Source: Clostridium sp. Marseille-P299 (GTDB lineage: Bacteria > Bacillota > Clostridia > Lachnospirales > Lachnospiraceae). From it: 64,000 nucleotides of DNA. The position numbers were made by a program, and so were the translations under genes. Location: positions 124,001 to 188,000 of the forward strand of contig NZ_FJVE01000004.1 in NCBI RefSeq assembly GCF_900078195.1, in the 5' to 3' direction. Positions 18,684 to 30,241 of this stretch are shown in pieces (position 1 is the stretch's first letter; every line of letters begins with the position of its first letter). The notes below the pieces were generated by a model, which ran no database searches, had not been told where the DNA came from, and saw only the letters and a program-made list of their open reading frames with translations.

Positions 18684-19457
18684 TTATACTTTACCAACAG
18701 AAGATACTGCTAATTCTAATGTAGTATCCATTGCTTGTATTATCTTTTGATTTGCTTCATATGCTCTTGTAATTGCAATAAGATCTACCATCTCTGAAAC
18801 TACATTTACATTGGATTGTTCTGTGTATCCTTGTCTAATGGCTCCTGTTGCTTCCTTTTCCACTGCTCCATCAACAGCTCCATACATCGTATCGCCAAAT
18901 TTTTTTAGATAATTATAATCTTCAAAATCTGCTAATTTAATTGTATCAACAAGTTGATTGTCCGCATAAACATTACCATTTAGATCAATTGCAACACTTC
19001 CGGCTTCCGTTGGAACTTGCAAGTAACCACTTTCACTAAGTAGATGATTTCCATTCACATCAACAATATATCCCTCTTTGTCCATGACAAATTGTCCAGC
19101 TCTTGTATACTTAGTACTTTCATTCCCTGCTTTATCTATAACACTGACAGAAAAAAAGCCCTCTCCTTCTATCGCCATGTCATAGGTTCCACTAGACTCC
19201 CTTAAAGAACCTTGGTTATAATCTGTATAAACCTCACCAATCTTAACTCCTGGTGTCATTGTACCAATCTGAGATTCTTTATATCCTTTGGATGCATCAC
19301 GTACTTTAATCGTTAAAACATCATCAAAAGATTGGTTAGTAACTCCCTCACTTTTAAAACCAACGGTTGATGAATTTGCTAAGTTGTTTGAAATTACATC
19401 AAGACGCTTTTGCTCATTCTCCATACCTTTCCAGCCTGTATACAAGCCTCTTACCAT
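18684..19457 (-). CDS. flhO: FlgF/FlgG-family flagellar rod/hook protein (FlhO-like)
   Basis: A 257-aa protein with the rod-family N-terminus (VRGLYTGWKGMENEQKRLD...NNLANSSTVGFKSEG) and C-terminus (EQSNVNVVSEMVDLIAITRAYEANQKIIQ). Directly downstream of mbl in the Bacillus order, so called FlhO. Extracytoplasmic, exported by the flagellar type III apparatus, which explains the lack of a cleavable signal. The ATG follows GGAGGGAG. Confidence 0.9.
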   Translation of the reverse strand: MVRGLYTGWKGMENEQKRLDVISNNLANSSTVGFKSEGVTNQSFDDVLTIKVRDASKGYKESQIGTMTPGVKIGEVYTDYNQGSLRESSGTYDMAIEGEGFFSVSVIDKAGNESTKYTRAGQFVMDKEGYIVDVNGNHLLSESGYLQVPTEAGSVAIDLNGNVYADNQLVDTIKLADFEDYNYLKKFGDTMYGAVDGAVEKEATGAIRQGYTEQSNVNVVSEMVDLIAITRAYEANQKIIQAMDTTLELAVSSVGKV

Positions 19458-19523
19458 AGCAATCTCCCTCCATCATCTGACCAAACCGCTGATTTCTGTA
19501 TCGAATTAAATATCTTTATCTTA

Positions 19524-20513
19524 TTAATTCTTTTTACCACTTAAAAACTCAACAAACTTACCAGTACCGATTGCTACTGCTGTCATTGGGTCTTCTGCTG
19601 TCATAGTCGTAATACCTGTTTTCTCTTCAATTAACTCTTCAAGACCATATAATAAGCAACCACCACCAGTTAAAACAATTCCACGATCAGCAATGTCTGC
19701 TGCTAATTCAGGAGGAGTTTTTTCAAGTACACTGTGCACTGCTTCTACAATCTGAGAAGTTGTTTCTTTTAGAGCTTCTTCAGTTTCTTCCGACGTTACA
19801 GAAATCGTCTTTGGTAATCCTGTTACTAAATTACGGCCTCTTACATCCATAGCAATTACTTCTGGTCTACGGTAAGCAGAGCCTATCTTAATCTTTATAT
19901 CCTCAGCAGTACGTTCACCGATTAATAAATTATGCTTTTTACGCATATAGCGAACGATGGCTTCATCAAAGTCATCTCCTGCAATCTTTATCGAAGTACT
20001 TACAACAGTTCCACCTAATGAAATAACTGCAATATCAGAAGTACCTCCACCGATATCTACAATCATATTTCCACATGGTCTTGATATATCTATACCAGCT
20101 CCAATTGCCGCTGCAATTGGCTCTTCAATAATAGCTACATCTCTTGCACCAGCTTGATACGTAGCATCTTCTACTGCCTTTTTCTCTACTTCTGTGACAC
20201 CGCTTGGGACACACACACTGATAATAGGCTTTCTGAAACGTTGTTTACCCACTGCTTTTTGTATAAAATATTTAAGCATTTTTTCTGTAACCGTATAATC
20301 AGAAATAACGCCCTGTCTTAACGGACGTACTGCAACTATATTTCCTGGTGTTCTACCTAACATCAATCTTGCTTCTTCACCAATTGCCTTAATTTTATTT
20401 GTATCTCTATCAAATGCTACTACAGATGGCTCCTTTAAAACTACACCTTTTCCTTTTATATAAACTAAGACACTTGCAGTTCCTAAATCAATTCCGATAT
20501 CGCTTCCCAACAT
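19524..20513 (-). CDS. mbl: MreB-family actin-like protein, Mbl type
   Basis: A 329-aa bacterial actin that guides cell-wall elongation. Phosphate loops [13 protein letters not shown] (residues 6-18) and [14 protein letters not shown] (about 155) and the adenosine loop [12 protein letters not shown] (about 285) are intact. The start is [11 protein letters not shown] at 20513, after AAAGGAG at 8 bases; a TTG six codons upstream overlaps that site. The name Mbl rests on synteny with flhO-flhP; by sequence alone it is MreB family. No mreC/mreD or spoIIID is next to it. Confidence 0.92.
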   Translation of the reverse strand: MLGSDIGIDLGTASVLVYIKGKGVVLKEPSVVAFDRDTNKIKAIGEEARLMLGRTPGNIVAVRPLRQGVISDYTVTEKMLKYFIQKAVGKQRFRKPIISVCVPSGVTEVEKKAVEDATYQAGARDVAIIEEPIAAAIGAGIDISRPCGNMIVDIGGGTSDIAVISLGGTVVSTSIKIAGDDFDEAIVRYMRKKHNLLIGERTAEDIKIKIGSAYRRPEVIAMDVRGRNLVTGLPKTISVTSEETEEALKETTSQIVEAVHSVLEKTPPELAADIADRGIVLTGGGCLLYGLEELIEEKTGITTMTAEDPMTAVAIGTGKFVEFLSGKKN

Positions 20514-20996
20514 CTGTGTATCTCCTTTCAAAAATGCCTACAATATATGTTCTATTTTATTTCGTTATTTTTGTCGTTATATTAAGTTTAAACATACTCT
20601 ATTATATTATAAACATATTTCATGAAATTTTCAAAGGAAATTTTCAAAACCTTTCCTAGAGATTGGAAATTCGACATTTTTCATCATAATGCATCAGCAA
20701 ATGCGAATTCTTCTAGCAATTTATATGGTGAAAGAACTTAAATTACTTTACATGTATACTATATCGACTAAAATTTTATTTTCATAATACAATGCACTGA
20801 TTTTTTTTCTAACTCTTTTCTCATATCTAAGATCACTGTTACTTTTACGACATGTTTCAAAATGTGCGTATGCACACTTTATGCGTAAAATTTTTTTAGT
20901 GTTCATTTTATTATAACATTAAAAAAACCTCTCACTAAAAAGTGAGAGGTTTTATCCCGCTACGACACAAAAATTAATATAAAATTAATTTAAAAA
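20514..20996. other. Intergenic region between mbl and tuf
   Basis: 483 bp. It contains the tuf terminator at its left end and presumably the mbl promoter at its right end, which I could not place clearly. The rest is AT-rich with no recognised element. Confidence 0.5.
20921..20953 (-). terminator. Terminator after tuf
   Basis: Stem ACCTCTCACT/AGTGAGAGGT with a 5-base loop and A/T runs on both sides. It is a textbook intrinsic terminator for the str operon. Confidence 0.95.
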
Positions 20997-22190
20997 TTAT
21001 TCAATGATAGATGCAACCTTACCGGAACCTACTGTACGTCCACCTTCACGGATAGCAAAGCCAAGACCTTGTTCCATAGCGATTGGGTGAATTAATTCAA
21101 TAGTCATTTCGATGTTATCACCAGGCATGCACATTTCTGTACCTTCTGGAAGATTAACAACACCAGTAACGTCTGTAGTTCTGAAATAGAACTGTGGTCT
21201 ATAGTTGTTGAAGAAAGGAGTATGACGTCCACCTTCATCTTTAGTTAAAACGTAAACCTGAGCTTTGAATTTCTTGTGGCAAGTGATTGAACCTGGTTTA
21301 CAAAGTACCTGACCTCTTTCGATGTCTGTTCTTTGAACACCACGTAATAAAGCACCGATGTTATCACCAGCTTGAGCTTCATCAAGAAGTTTACGGAACA
21401 TTTCGATACCAGTAACAACTACTTTACGAGTTTCATCTTTGATACCAACGATTTCAACTTCGTCTGCGTTATGAAGAACACCACGTTCAACACGACCAGT
21501 TGCAACAGTACCACGACCAGTGATAGAGAATACGTCTTCTACTGGCATTAAGAAAGGCTTGTCAGTCTCTCTCTGTGGATCTGGAATCCAGCTGTCAACA
21601 GCGTCGAATAATTCAAGGATCTTATCTCCCCATTCGCTGTTTGGATCTTCAAGAGCTTTAAGAGCAGAACCTTGGATAACTGGAGTTTCATCACCAGGGA
21701 ATTCATACTCAGTTAATAAGTCTCTGATTTCCATTTCTACTAATTCAAGTAATTCTGGATCATCAACCATATCACATTTGTTCATGAATACTACGATGTA
21801 AGGAACACCAACCTGACGGGAAAGTAAGATGTGTTCTTTAGTCTGAGCCATAACACCATCAGTTGCAGCAACTACAAGGATAGCACCATCCATCTGAGCA
21901 GCACCAGTGATCATGTTCTTTACATAGTCAGCATGGCCTGGGCAGTCAACGTGTGCATAGTGACGATTTTTTGATTCGTACTCAACGTGAGAAGTAGAAA
22001 TAGTGATACCTCTTTCTCTTTCTTCTGGAGCCTTATCGATCATATCGAAAGCAACTGCTTGACCAGTTCCTAATCTGCTGTTAAGTGTCTTTGTGATAGC
22101 TGCTGTTAATGTAGTCTTACCATGATCTACGTGACCGATTGTACCAATGTTACAATGTGGTTTGTTTCTTTCAAACTTAGCTTTAGCCAT
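20997..22190 (-). CDS. tuf: Elongation factor Tu
   Basis: EF-Tu delivers aminoacyl-tRNA to the ribosome. The 397-aa protein has the G1 loop GHVDHGKT (residues 19-26), the DCPGHADY switch (about 81) and the NKCD guanine motif (about 136). The start was set at [14 protein letters not shown] (22190), which follows AAAGGAGG; the longer in-frame reading from 22229 has no support. It is separated from fusA by 327 bp, so it may also have its own promoter. Confidence 0.98.
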   Translation of the reverse strand: MAKAKFERNKPHCNIGTIGHVDHGKTTLTAAITKTLNSRLGTGQAVAFDMIDKAPEERERGITISTSHVEYESKNRHYAHVDCPGHADYVKNMITGAAQMDGAILVVAATDGVMAQTKEHILLSRQVGVPYIVVFMNKCDMVDDPELLELVEMEIRDLLTEYEFPGDETPVIQGSALKALEDPNSEWGDKILELFDAVDSWIPDPQRETDKPFLMPVEDVFSITGRGTVATGRVERGVLHNADEVEIVGIKDETRKVVVTGIEMFRKLLDEAQAGDNIGALLRGVQRTDIERGQVLCKPGSITCHKKFKAQVYVLTKDEGGRHTPFFNNYRPQFYFRTTDVTGVVNLPEGTEMCMPGDNIEMTIELIHPIAMEQGLGFAIREGGRTVGSGKVASIIE

Positions 22191-22517
22191 TTTAAAACGT
22201 CCTCCTTTAATTTCGCTCTTTGAGCGCATAATTAATCTTTATAATTGATATCATTCAATCTATTCGAAATGATATTCTTGTGCAGTGTTAAAACTTAAGT
22301 AAAATTAGCGAGAATACTAACAAACTGCACCTGCTTTCTGCATTATGGCAGAATAAGCGCCTTATAGCCCAATTATATTTCATAAGTAAAATATTTTCAA
22401 GCTAAAAATAAGGTTTTTTCTATTTTTTTATCAGGAGTTACCATAGTAACTCGTTGTTACTATGGACAACTCCCTTATAAAATTCATTATTACCAAAAAT
22501 GTAATAATTTATCTTAA
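22191..22517. other. fusA-tuf spacer with hairpin
   Basis: 327 bp. A hairpin at 22434-22473 (GGAGTT.CCATAGTAAC / GTTACTATGG..AACTCC) has no T-tract on either side. It looks more like an mRNA processing or attenuation structure than a simple terminator. The rest of the tuf leader is AT-rich with no clear promoter. Confidence 0.55.
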
Positions 22518-24629
22518 TTATTTATTTGCAAGTATTTTTTCTTGAACGTTCTTTGGAACTTGTTCATAAGTGGAGAAGAACATAGAATAAGCACCACGGC
22601 CCTGTGTCTTAGAACGAAGTGTTGTTGCGTATCCAAACATTTCAGATAGTGGAACGAAACCACGAATTAACTTAGTTCCGTTGATATCTTCAGATCCTTC
22701 GATACGTCCACGACGGGAACTAATATCACCGATAACATCACCCATGTACTCTTCTGGAACAGTAACTTCAACTCTCATGATTGGCTCAAGTAAAACGGCA
22801 CCTGCTTTATGCATTGCATCTTTAAATGCCATAGAACCAGCGATCTTAAATGCCATTTCGTTAGAATCGACTTCATGGTAAGAACCATCGTAACAGTCTG
22901 CACTAACACCAAGAACAGGGAATCCTCCAAGGATACCACTCTTCATAGCATCTTCAATACCTGCTTGAACAGCTGGGATATATTCCTTAGGAATAGCACC
23001 ACCAACTACAGAGTTTTTAAATTCAAATGTCTTTTCACCGTTAACATCCATAGGTGCAAAACGAACTTTACAGTGACCATACTGTCCACGACCACCAGAC
23101 TGTTTTGCATATTTACTATCGATATCAACTTCTCTTGTGATACCTTCTTTGTATGCTACCTGAGGAGCACCAACGTTAGCTTCTACTTTAAATTCACGAA
23201 GTAAACGATCTACGATGATTTCAAGGTGAAGTTCACCCATACCAGCGATGATTGTCTGACCAGTTTCAGTATTAGTAGATACACGGAAAGTAGGATCTTC
23301 TTCTGCAAGTTTTGCTAAAGCTTCACCCATCTTATCCTGTCCAGCCTTAGTTTTTGGCTCGATAGCGATATCAATAACTGGTTCTGGGAATTCCATAGAC
23401 TCTAAGATAACAGGAGACTTTTCATCACAGATTGTATCACCAGTTGTTGTAAATTTAAGACCAACAGCTGCAGCAATATCACCAGCATAAACTTTTTCAA
23501 GTTCTTCTCTCTTATTTGCGTGCATCTGAAGGATACGTCCTACACGTTCTTTTTTACCTTTTGTTGCATTTAATACATAAGAACCTGAATTTAAGGAACC
23601 AGAGTAAACTCTGAAGAATGCAAGCTTACCTACGAATGGGTCAGCCATGATCTTAAATGCTAATGCTGCGAAAGGTTCATCATCAGAAGATGCTCTATGA
23701 ACTTCATTACCATCTTCGTCTACACCCTTAATATCAGGGATATCAGTTGGAGCTGGCATGTATTCAATAACAGCATCAAGTAATTTTTGGATACCCTTAT
23801 TCTTGTATGCAGTACCGCAAAGTACAGGAATAATAGCTACACTAATTGTTGCTGCTCTAAGAGCTTTCTTTAATTCTTCATTAGAAGGTTCAGTTCCTTC
23901 TAAGTATTTTTCAAGCAATTCATCATCTGTTTCACAGATAGATTCAATCATTGCTGCTCTATACTCTTCTGCTTGATCTTTTAAATCATCAGGGATTTCT
24001 GTAACTTCAATCTTATCTCCCTTATCATCAAGATAAAGGTATGCTTTCATTTCGAAAAGATCGACAACACCCTTAAATGTGTCTTCTTTACCAATTGGTA
24101 TTTGGATAGGCACTGGGTTTTTACCTAATCTATTTCTAATCATGCTTACTACGTTGAAGAAGTTTGCACCAGAAATGTCCATTTTGTTAACGAATGCAAT
24201 TCTAGGTACGTTATATTTATCAGCCTGACGCCATACAGTTTCAGACTGTGGTTCTACACCGTTCTTAGCACAAAAAACACCAACCGCACTATCAAGTACA
24301 CGTAATGAACGCTCAACTTCAACAGTAAAATCTACGTGGCCAGGAGTATCAATGATATTGATACGGTTTTCTAAAGCGCCAGGTAACTTCTTGTTTTCAA
24401 ATTCTTGAGTCCAGTGACATGTCGTTGCGGCGGAAGTGATTGTGATACCTCTTTCCTGTTCCTGCTCCATCCAGTCCATTGTTGCAGTTCCTTCATGAGT
24501 ATCACCGATTTTGTAGTTAACACCAGTATAGTATAAGATACGCTCTGTAAGAGTTGTCTTACCAGCATCGATGTGAGCCATGATACCGATGTTTCTTGTT
24601 CTCTCTAAAGGATATTCTCTTCCAGCCAA
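22518..24629 (-). CDS. fusA: Elongation factor G
   Basis: EF-G drives ribosomal translocation and recycling. The 703-aa protein has G1 [15 protein letters not shown] (about 17-31), DTPGHVDF (about 91) and NKMD (about 145), and the domain IV stretch [13 protein letters not shown] (about 510). The start codon is TTG at 24629 ([13 protein letters not shown]), after AAGGAGG. The C-terminal [13 protein letters not shown] is complete. Confidence 0.98.
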   Translation of the reverse strand: MAGREYPLERTRNIGIMAHIDAGKTTLTERILYYTGVNYKIGDTHEGTATMDWMEQEQERGITITSAATTCHWTQEFENKKLPGALENRINIIDTPGHVDFTVEVERSLRVLDSAVGVFCAKNGVEPQSETVWRQADKYNVPRIAFVNKMDISGANFFNVVSMIRNRLGKNPVPIQIPIGKEDTFKGVVDLFEMKAYLYLDDKGDKIEVTEIPDDLKDQAEEYRAAMIESICETDDELLEKYLEGTEPSNEELKKALRAATISVAIIPVLCGTAYKNKGIQKLLDAVIEYMPAPTDIPDIKGVDEDGNEVHRASSDDEPFAALAFKIMADPFVGKLAFFRVYSGSLNSGSYVLNATKGKKERVGRILQMHANKREELEKVYAGDIAAAVGLKFTTTGDTICDEKSPVILESMEFPEPVIDIAIEPKTKAGQDKMGEALAKLAEEDPTFRVSTNTETGQTIIAGMGELHLEIIVDRLLREFKVEANVGAPQVAYKEGITREVDIDSKYAKQSGGRGQYGHCKVRFAPMDVNGEKTFEFKNSVVGGAIPKEYIPAVQAGIEDAMKSGILGGFPVLGVSADCYDGSYHEVDSNEMAFKIAGSMAFKDAMHKAGAVLLEPIMRVEVTVPEEYMGDVIGDISSRRGRIEGSEDINGTKLIRGFVPLSEMFGYATTLRSKTQGRGAYSMFFSTYEQVPKNVQEKILANK

Positions 24630-24720
24630 GGATTTTTCCTCCTTACATAATAATAAATCGTATTTAATATAAACAATTTATTCAAAATTTATTAACGACT
24701 ACAAAGTTAAGTTTACTTAA

Positions 24721-25390
<670 letters not shown>

Positions 25391-25582
25391 TCATTAATTC
25401 TACGGTACTCACATTACTGTGTTCATGCTCAGCTTAATATCTATTTTCAAATCGAACCTTCTGCAACCACACAGATAAAGTGTTTTCTTCGAAATAAAAA
25501 ATTAACCCGGCATTAATCATAGCTTAAATTACTAAACTACTGCTTAGCTTTTGTTTATGCTACTAAAATTAGTAATGAGTTA

Positions 25583-26002
25583 TTATTTTGCGTCTTTAGG
25601 TCTCTTAGCTCCGTATTTGGAACGAGCCTGTCTTCTCTTAGCAACACCTGCTGTATCAAGCGTACCTCTGACGATATGGTATCTTGTACCTGGAAGGTCC
25701 TTTACTCTACCACCTCTGATCAATACAACGCTATGCTCCTGAAGGTTATGTCCTTCACCTGGGATATAGCTTGTTACTTCGATTCCGTTTGAAAGACGAA
25801 CTCTGGCGATCTTTCTAAGAGCTGAGTTTGGTTTCTTAGGAGTCTGAGTTCTAACTGCTGTACATACACCTCTTTTTTGTGGTGATGATGTGTCTGTTGC
25901 TTTCTTGCTTAAGGAGTTAAATCCTCTCTGTAACGCTGGAGCAGTAGATTTTTTCTCCATTGTCTTTCTGCCTTTTCTTACTAACTGATTAAATGTTGGC
26001 AT
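25583..26002 (-). CDS. rpsL: 30S ribosomal protein S12
   Basis: S12 sits in the decoding centre and affects accuracy and streptomycin response. The start was set at [12 protein letters not shown] (26002), after AGGAGGTGA at 7 bases; 139 aa. The conserved loops [11 protein letters not shown] (about 40-50) and [14 protein letters not shown] (about 85-98) look wild type, with Lys at the usual resistance positions. It is the first gene of the str operon; rpoB/rpoC are not upstream. Confidence 0.98.
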   Translation of the reverse strand: MPTFNQLVRKGRKTMEKKSTAPALQRGFNSLSKKATDTSSPQKRGVCTAVRTQTPKKPNSALRKIARVRLSNGIEVTSYIPGEGHNLQEHSVVLIRGGRVKDLPGTRYHIVRGTLDTAGVAKRRQARSKYGAKRPKDAK

Positions 26003-26073
26003 TAATTTTTCACCTCCTGATAAAAATTCGATGTTACGTGGTTGCAATCATGCATTTACTGCACGCAGAATCG

Positions 26074-26102
26074 ATTATACTGCTTAAATCCATCATTGTC
26101 AA
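26074..26102 (-). promoter_or_regulatory. Perfect sigma-A promoter of the str operon
   Basis: Minus strand TTGACA, 17-bp spacer, TATAAT, both perfect. The predicted start is near 26067, about 65 bases before the rpsL ATG. Confidence 0.92.
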
Positions 26103-26155
26103 GGAGGTTTTTGTAGAATTGAAAGTAAGATTTTAGAAATATTAAATAAAAATAG

Positions 26156-26188
26156 AAAGAGGAAAGTCGATAATCAACTTTCCTCTTT
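26156..26188 (-). terminator. Terminator of the orphan unit before the str promoter
   Basis: Perfect 12-bp arms AAAGAGGAAAGT/ACTTTCCTCTTT with a 9-base loop, followed on the minus strand by CTATTTTTATTT. It insulates the str operon from the transcript that starts near 26608. Confidence 0.85.
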
Positions 26189-26464
26189 ATTACTCTAATT
26201 TATTAATTATTATGATCAATATCTATGAATTTTATAATAATCTATATTAAATTTTTTTAGATTAAATCTTTTAGATTAATTTTTTTTTAAATATACTTCA
26301 TCAACCAATGTAACGAGTGCTTTAAATTAATGTACTTAAATAATTTGTTATGTACCCTATGATGATTCATAGTTCAATATACCGGACCCCTATTTATCAA
26401 AACACGTATGGTTGTAACCATTTATTTATAATATGTACATTTATTTAAAACAAATATTAATTAT

Positions 26465-26590
26465 GAATCACCACTTTCACTTTTATATTTTACATTTGAA
26501 AAATTCATGTCCATGCCCAATGGAATCACCTCTTTCACTTTCGTATGTATATTCTCAATGTCTATTTCCAATGGAATCATCTCCATTTCT
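26465..26590 (-). repeat. Three Shine-Dalgarno-like repeats in an orphan transcript
   Basis: Copies near 26465-26483, 26523-26541 and 26574-26591. Two match at 18 of 19 bases (plus-strand GAATCACC(A/T)CTTTCACTTT). On the minus strand they read GAAAG(A/T)GGTGATTC, close to the full complement of the 16S 3' end (AGGAGGTGAT). Two are followed by CATTGG, so a TTG codon sits at ribosome-site distance. A 40-codon frame from within the transcript (MEMIPLEIDIENIHTK...) runs through them to a stop at 26461. Confidence 0.6.
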
Positions 26591-26614
26591 ATTTGTTTTC
26601 TTTTTGATATCTGT

Positions 26615-26643
26615 ATTATATTATATTTATTCTTATTTGTCAA
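26615..26643 (-). promoter_or_regulatory. Perfect sigma-A promoter of an orphan transcript
   Basis: Minus strand TTGACA (26643-26638), 17-bp spacer, TATAAT (26620-26615). The predicted start is near 26608 and the next terminator is at 26156-26188, giving an RNA of about 450 nt with no recognised gene. Confidence 0.85.
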
Positions 26644-27101
26644 TACATTTTAAAATAAATTATTAATTATTTTATTAACTTGTATATTAATAGAAAATTA
26701 ATTATTTATTATAATTTATTACTTGATTTGTCTGATAACTTTATTTACCATCTTCTTTACTACAATTCCTTATAGTTCTCAATAATTCACATTGTTTCTT
26801 TCTTTATAATATAGTAAAATTAATCTACCTTATTATAGGAAGAAACAAATTGCATAATTAATAGAGGGCTTCCCCTATAAATAATACATAAAAGGTAAAT
26901 ATACATATTAGTCACCTTTTCAGCTATAGTTAAAACTAGAGTTTTGAATCCTTTTCATAATTAAAGTAATTATAATCAAATATGAATCATATCTTTCAAC
27001 AAAGATGTTAATTAAGAAACCCAAAAGTAAATTTACTGTTTCATTTTGTAAAATTTAAGAATCACAATTTGAAAGATTTTATTCCAATTGGACAGTATAT
27101 G

Positions 27102-27110
27102 TGATATAAT
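27102..27110 (+). promoter_or_regulatory. Extended -10 promoter of rpoD
   Basis: TGATATAAT is an extended -10 element; the -35 (TTCCAA at a 17-bp spacing) is weak. The predicted start is near 27117, about 44 bases before the rpoD ATG. Confidence 0.65.
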
Positions 27111-27160
27111 GCTAATTGGTGACTTTTTTGCCCGAAACAAAAGTACTGGAGGTCCATTAC

Positions 27161-28276
27161 ATGGAAGAACAAGTAAGCATCTTTGAAGCACGACTAAAAG
27201 AGTTGGTTTCCTTTGCCAACAGTAATAAAGGCGTAATCGAAGTAGATAAAGTAAATGACTTTTTCAAAGAATTAAATCTGAACGTTAGACAGATTGACAA
27301 AATATATGAGTATTTAGAAGCACATAATATTGTAGTCCTAAATCCTACGGACGATGATGAACCAAACGATGATGTTCTTTTAGAATTGGAAGAAGATTCT
27401 GAGGTATTAGCCGATGCAGAAGATTTATCATCAATGGCTTCAGCAATGTCTGATGACCCTGTAAAACAATATTTAAAAGAAATTGGTAGCTATCCTCTTC
27501 TTTCAGTTGCTGAAGAAATTGAACTAGCTAAAAAAATTGAAGAAGGCGATGAACATGCAAAACGAATTCTTGCTGAATCTAACCTTCGTTTAGTAGTTAG
27601 TATTGCCAAACGTTATGTTGGTAGAGGATTATCTTTCCTTGATTTAATTCAAGAAGGTAACTTAGGTTTAATTAAAGCAGTAGATAAATTCGATTACAAC
27701 AAAGGATATAAGTTTAGTACTTATGCAACTTGGTGGATTCGACAAGCGATTACAAGATCTATTGCCGATCAGTCACGTACCATTCGTATTCCAGTGCATA
27801 TGTCTGAAGTAATTAATAAGACATATCGTGTATCCAGAAATCTTTTACAAGAATTAGGTCGTGAGCCAAGTGAACAAGAACTTGCAGATGCAATGAATTT
27901 ACCTATTGAAAAGGTACGTGAAATATTAAAAGTATCCGCAGATCCAATCTCTCTTGATACTCCAATTGGTGAAGAGGACGATAGCCACCTTGGAGACTTT
28001 ATTAAAGATGATACAATTATGGGTCCTGAAGATGCCGCATCTTATGCTGTTCTACAAGATCAAATTGCAAAATTACTCGATACATTAACCGAGAGAGAAC
28101 AACGTGTTCTTATTCTTCGTTTTGGTTTAAAGGACGGTAGAAGTCGTACTCTTGAGGAAGTAGGAAAAGAATTTAACGTTACTCGTGAGCGTATACGTCA
28201 GATTGAAGCGAAAGCACTACGTAAGTTAAGACACCCTAGCCGTGCTAGAATGTTAAAAGGTTATGAGTTAAATTAA
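27161..28276 (+). CDS. rpoD: Housekeeping sigma factor (sigma-A)
   Basis: The primary sigma factor, 371 aa, the same length as Bacillus SigA. The start is [15 protein letters not shown] after GGAGG; the reading from 27116 would begin upstream of the ribosome site. Region 1.1-like N-terminus (1-50), acidic linker (about 60-90), region 1.2 ([16 protein letters not shown]), region 2 ([37 protein letters not shown]...) and region 4 ([28 protein letters not shown]) are all intact. Unusually, no dnaG is upstream; plsC follows by about 107 bp. Confidence 0.97.
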   Translation: MEEQVSIFEARLKELVSFANSNKGVIEVDKVNDFFKELNLNVRQIDKIYEYLEAHNIVVLNPTDDDEPNDDVLLELEEDSEVLADAEDLSSMASAMSDDPVKQYLKEIGSYPLLSVAEEIELAKKIEEGDEHAKRILAESNLRLVVSIAKRYVGRGLSFLDLIQEGNLGLIKAVDKFDYNKGYKFSTYATWWIRQAITRSIADQSRTIRIPVHMSEVINKTYRVSRNLLQELGREPSEQELADAMNLPIEKVREILKVSADPISLDTPIGEEDDSHLGDFIKDDTIMGPEDAASYAVLQDQIAKLLDTLTEREQRVLILRFGLKDGRSRTLEEVGKEFNVTRERIRQIEAKALRKLRHPSRARMLKGYELN

Positions 28277-28383
28277 TAAGATGATTTATTAAATCTCGTT
28301 GTGCATTACACTTTTCTTATCAATTGTATAGTAAAATAAAAACATAAAATCTATGTTTATTGTTTTACAAGAAAGAGGATATT

Positions 28384-29106
28384 ATGAAACGAATTGCACT
28401 TATGTTCATTAGAAGTTTCTTTCAACTTCCTATTTGGCTTTTTCAGCTTTTCAGACTATGCAACATAGATAAATATGATCGTTTTACAAGATATGCTTTT
28501 CTCCATAAGTTAACGCCAATTGTAAATAAACGTGGACGTGTAACCATTGATTGCCATGGCATTGAAAACCTTCCAAAAGAGACAGGCTATATTATGTTTC
28601 CAAATCATCAAGGATTATTTGATGCCCTTGCTTTTGTAGAAACTCACGAACGTCCTTTAGTTACCGTAATGAAGAAAGAAGTAAAAGATATCTTTTTACT
28701 CCGTAATGTTATTTGCCTTTTACAAGCAGAAATCATTGACCGTGAAGATATTAGACAATCCATGACTGTAATTAAAAACATGACGAATCGTGTTAAAAAT
28801 GGTGAGAACTTCTTAATTTTTGCAGAAGGAACTAGAAGTCGTAATGGCAATCAAATTGGTGAGTTTAAAGGCGGAAGTTTTAAAAGCGCCATGAACGCTA
28901 GGTGTCCTATTGTCCCTGTTGCAATTATCGATTCATATAAGGCTTTTGATACAAATTCAATTAAGCCTTTGACAGTACAGATTCATTACTTAAAACCTCT
29001 TTATTATGAGGATTACCAAGGTATGAAATCCACTGAAATTGCTGAACTTGTAGAGAATATGATAAAAGAAACTATTGCTAAATTTGAGAATAAATCCAAC
29101 CTTTAA
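28384..29106 (+). CDS. plsC: 1-acyl-sn-glycerol-3-phosphate acyltransferase
   Basis: A 240-aa PlsC-family enzyme that adds the second acyl chain to make phosphatidic acid at the membrane. The catalytic HX4D is in FPNHQGLFDAL (about residue 73) and the substrate motif is FAEGTRSRNG (about 148). The N-terminal hydrophobic stretch (IALMFIRSFFQLPIWLFQLF) would anchor it. Start MKRIALMF follows AAGAGG. The spacer from rpoD has only an A/T hairpin (28331-28366), so read-through from rpoD is likely. Confidence 0.9.
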   Translation: MKRIALMFIRSFFQLPIWLFQLFRLCNIDKYDRFTRYAFLHKLTPIVNKRGRVTIDCHGIENLPKETGYIMFPNHQGLFDALAFVETHERPLVTVMKKEVKDIFLLRNVICLLQAEIIDREDIRQSMTVIKNMTNRVKNGENFLIFAEGTRSRNGNQIGEFKGGSFKSAMNARCPIVPVAIIDSYKAFDTNSIKPLTVQIHYLKPLYYEDYQGMKSTEIAELVENMIKETIAKFENKSNL

Positions 29107-29111
29107 AATAT

Positions 29112-29154
29112 GAAGAGGGTGTCGCATTAATAAAACATGCGGCACCCTCTTTTC
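29112..29154. terminator. Bidirectional terminator between plsC and ddl
   Basis: Stem GAAGAGGGTGTCGCAT/ATGCGGCACCCTCTTTTC with a 9-base loop and T-tract. It lies between the convergent plsC and ddl genes. Confidence 0.9.
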
Positions 29155-29209
29155 ATTTTTTTAAGTTCTCATTTTCCTAAGTTTTCATTTTTCTTAGCTT
29201 TACATTTTT

Positions 29210-30241
29210 CTATAACGCAGATAATAATATTCTTTCGCAAAGTTCTTCATAGTTTATACCTACTACTTTAGCCTCCTGCGGTAATAGACTCGTAGGGGTC
29301 ATACCAGGCAAGGTATTTGCTTCTAAAACAAAAACTTCGTCCTTATAATTTGTCATTAAATCAACTCGCGAATAATAACCTAGTTGCAATGTCTTGTGTA
29401 CGTTCAACGCTATTTCTTCTAATTTTTCTTCTAACTCTTTGCTTATATTTGCTGGACAAATCTCAGATGTTAATCCCGCTTCGTACTTATTTTTATAATC
29501 ATAAAAACCACTCTGAGGAATTATTTCAATTGCAGGTAATGTTTTTGAATCTAGAATTCCTACCGAAAACTCTCTTCCTACAATCATCTCTTCTATTATT
29601 ACATGCTCCTCATAATGTCTTGCCTCCGTGAGCGCCTGGATTAATGCACCTTGATTCTTTACTATTTTAACTCCTATACTAGAACCACAACTTGCAGGTT
29701 TTACAACGCATGGATAACCTATAAGTTCTTCAACTTTATCCACATTAGTATCACTTTCTTTCAAAGATATCCACTTGGGTGTTTTTATGCCTTCTTGTGT
29801 AAGTAATTGTTTTGTTACTCCCTTATCCATAGCTAGTATGCTACCTAGGTATCCACTTCCTGTGTAACGTATACCCATTAGATCAAACACTGCTTGTAAC
29901 TTACCATTCTCACCAATTGAACCATGTAATGCCATAAAGACAACATCAACCGATTGGCATAATGAGAGAACACCTTTACCAATCATCGAAAAGTTCTGAG
30001 TGCTACTCTCGTTTGTTAAAAAAATTGTTTCTTTTGTTTGAATTTCATGATGATATCGTTTTGATGATTCTTTACTTAGAAATAAATCCTCCATTGACAT
30101 TTCATCTTCGATATCTTTACTTAGATCCCATAAGATTACACGATGACCATTCTCAATTAAAGCATTGGCAATTAAACTGCCTGAACACAATGAAACTTCT
30201 CTTTCTGGGCTATATCCGCCTGCAAGCACAACTATCTTCAT
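29210..30241 (-). CDS. ddl: D-alanine-D-alanine ligase
   Basis: An ATP-grasp ligase that makes the D-Ala-D-Ala end of the peptidoglycan precursor in the cytosol. 343 aa. Signature ALHGSIGENGKLQAVFDLMG (about 97-116), the conserved GYPCVVKPASCGSSIGVKIV (about 169-188) and the C-terminal metal/ATP motif VLEANTLPGMTPTSLLP. The start is MKIVVLAGGYSPEREVS (30241) after GGAGG; a GTG four codons upstream overlaps that site. The active-site region was not resolved well enough to exclude D-Ala-D-Lac activity. Confidence 0.93.
   Translation of the reverse strand: MKIVVLAGGYSPEREVSLCSGSLIANALIENGHRVILWDLSKDIEDEMSMEDLFLSKESSKRYHHEIQTKETIFLTNESSTQNFSMIGKGVLSLCQSVDVVFMALHGSIGENGKLQAVFDLMGIRYTGSGYLGSILAMDKGVTKQLLTQEGIKTPKWISLKESDTNVDKVEELIGYPCVVKPASCGSSIGVKIVKNQGALIQALTEARHYEEHVIIEEMIVGREFSVGILDSKTLPAIEIIPQSGFYDYKNKYEAGLTSEICPANISKELEEKLEEIALNVHKTLQLGYYSRVDLMTNYKDEVFVLEANTLPGMTPTSLLPQEAKVVGINYEELCERILLSAL

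Larger units (their letters stand above)
26003..27160. other. Intergenic region between rpsL and rpoD
   Basis: 1158 bp between divergent operons. It holds the str promoter (26074-26102), a terminator (26156-26188), an orphan minus-strand transcription unit (26150-26643) and the rpoD promoter (27102-27110). The AT-rich stretch 26640-27080 shows nothing else I recognise. Confidence 0.6.

Noticed and set aside
26604-26643. First ATG of the 60-codon orphan minus-strand frame
   Set aside because: It lies inside the promoter, before the predicted transcription start, so translation would have to begin further in, if at all.
26433-26666. 77-codon plus-strand frame opposite the orphan unit
   Set aside because: No ribosome site; composition is that of the repeat array read on the wrong strand.
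28331-28366. A/T hairpin between rpoD and plsC as a terminator
   Set aside because: Stem is only A-T pairs with no T-tract after it; read-through seems more likely.
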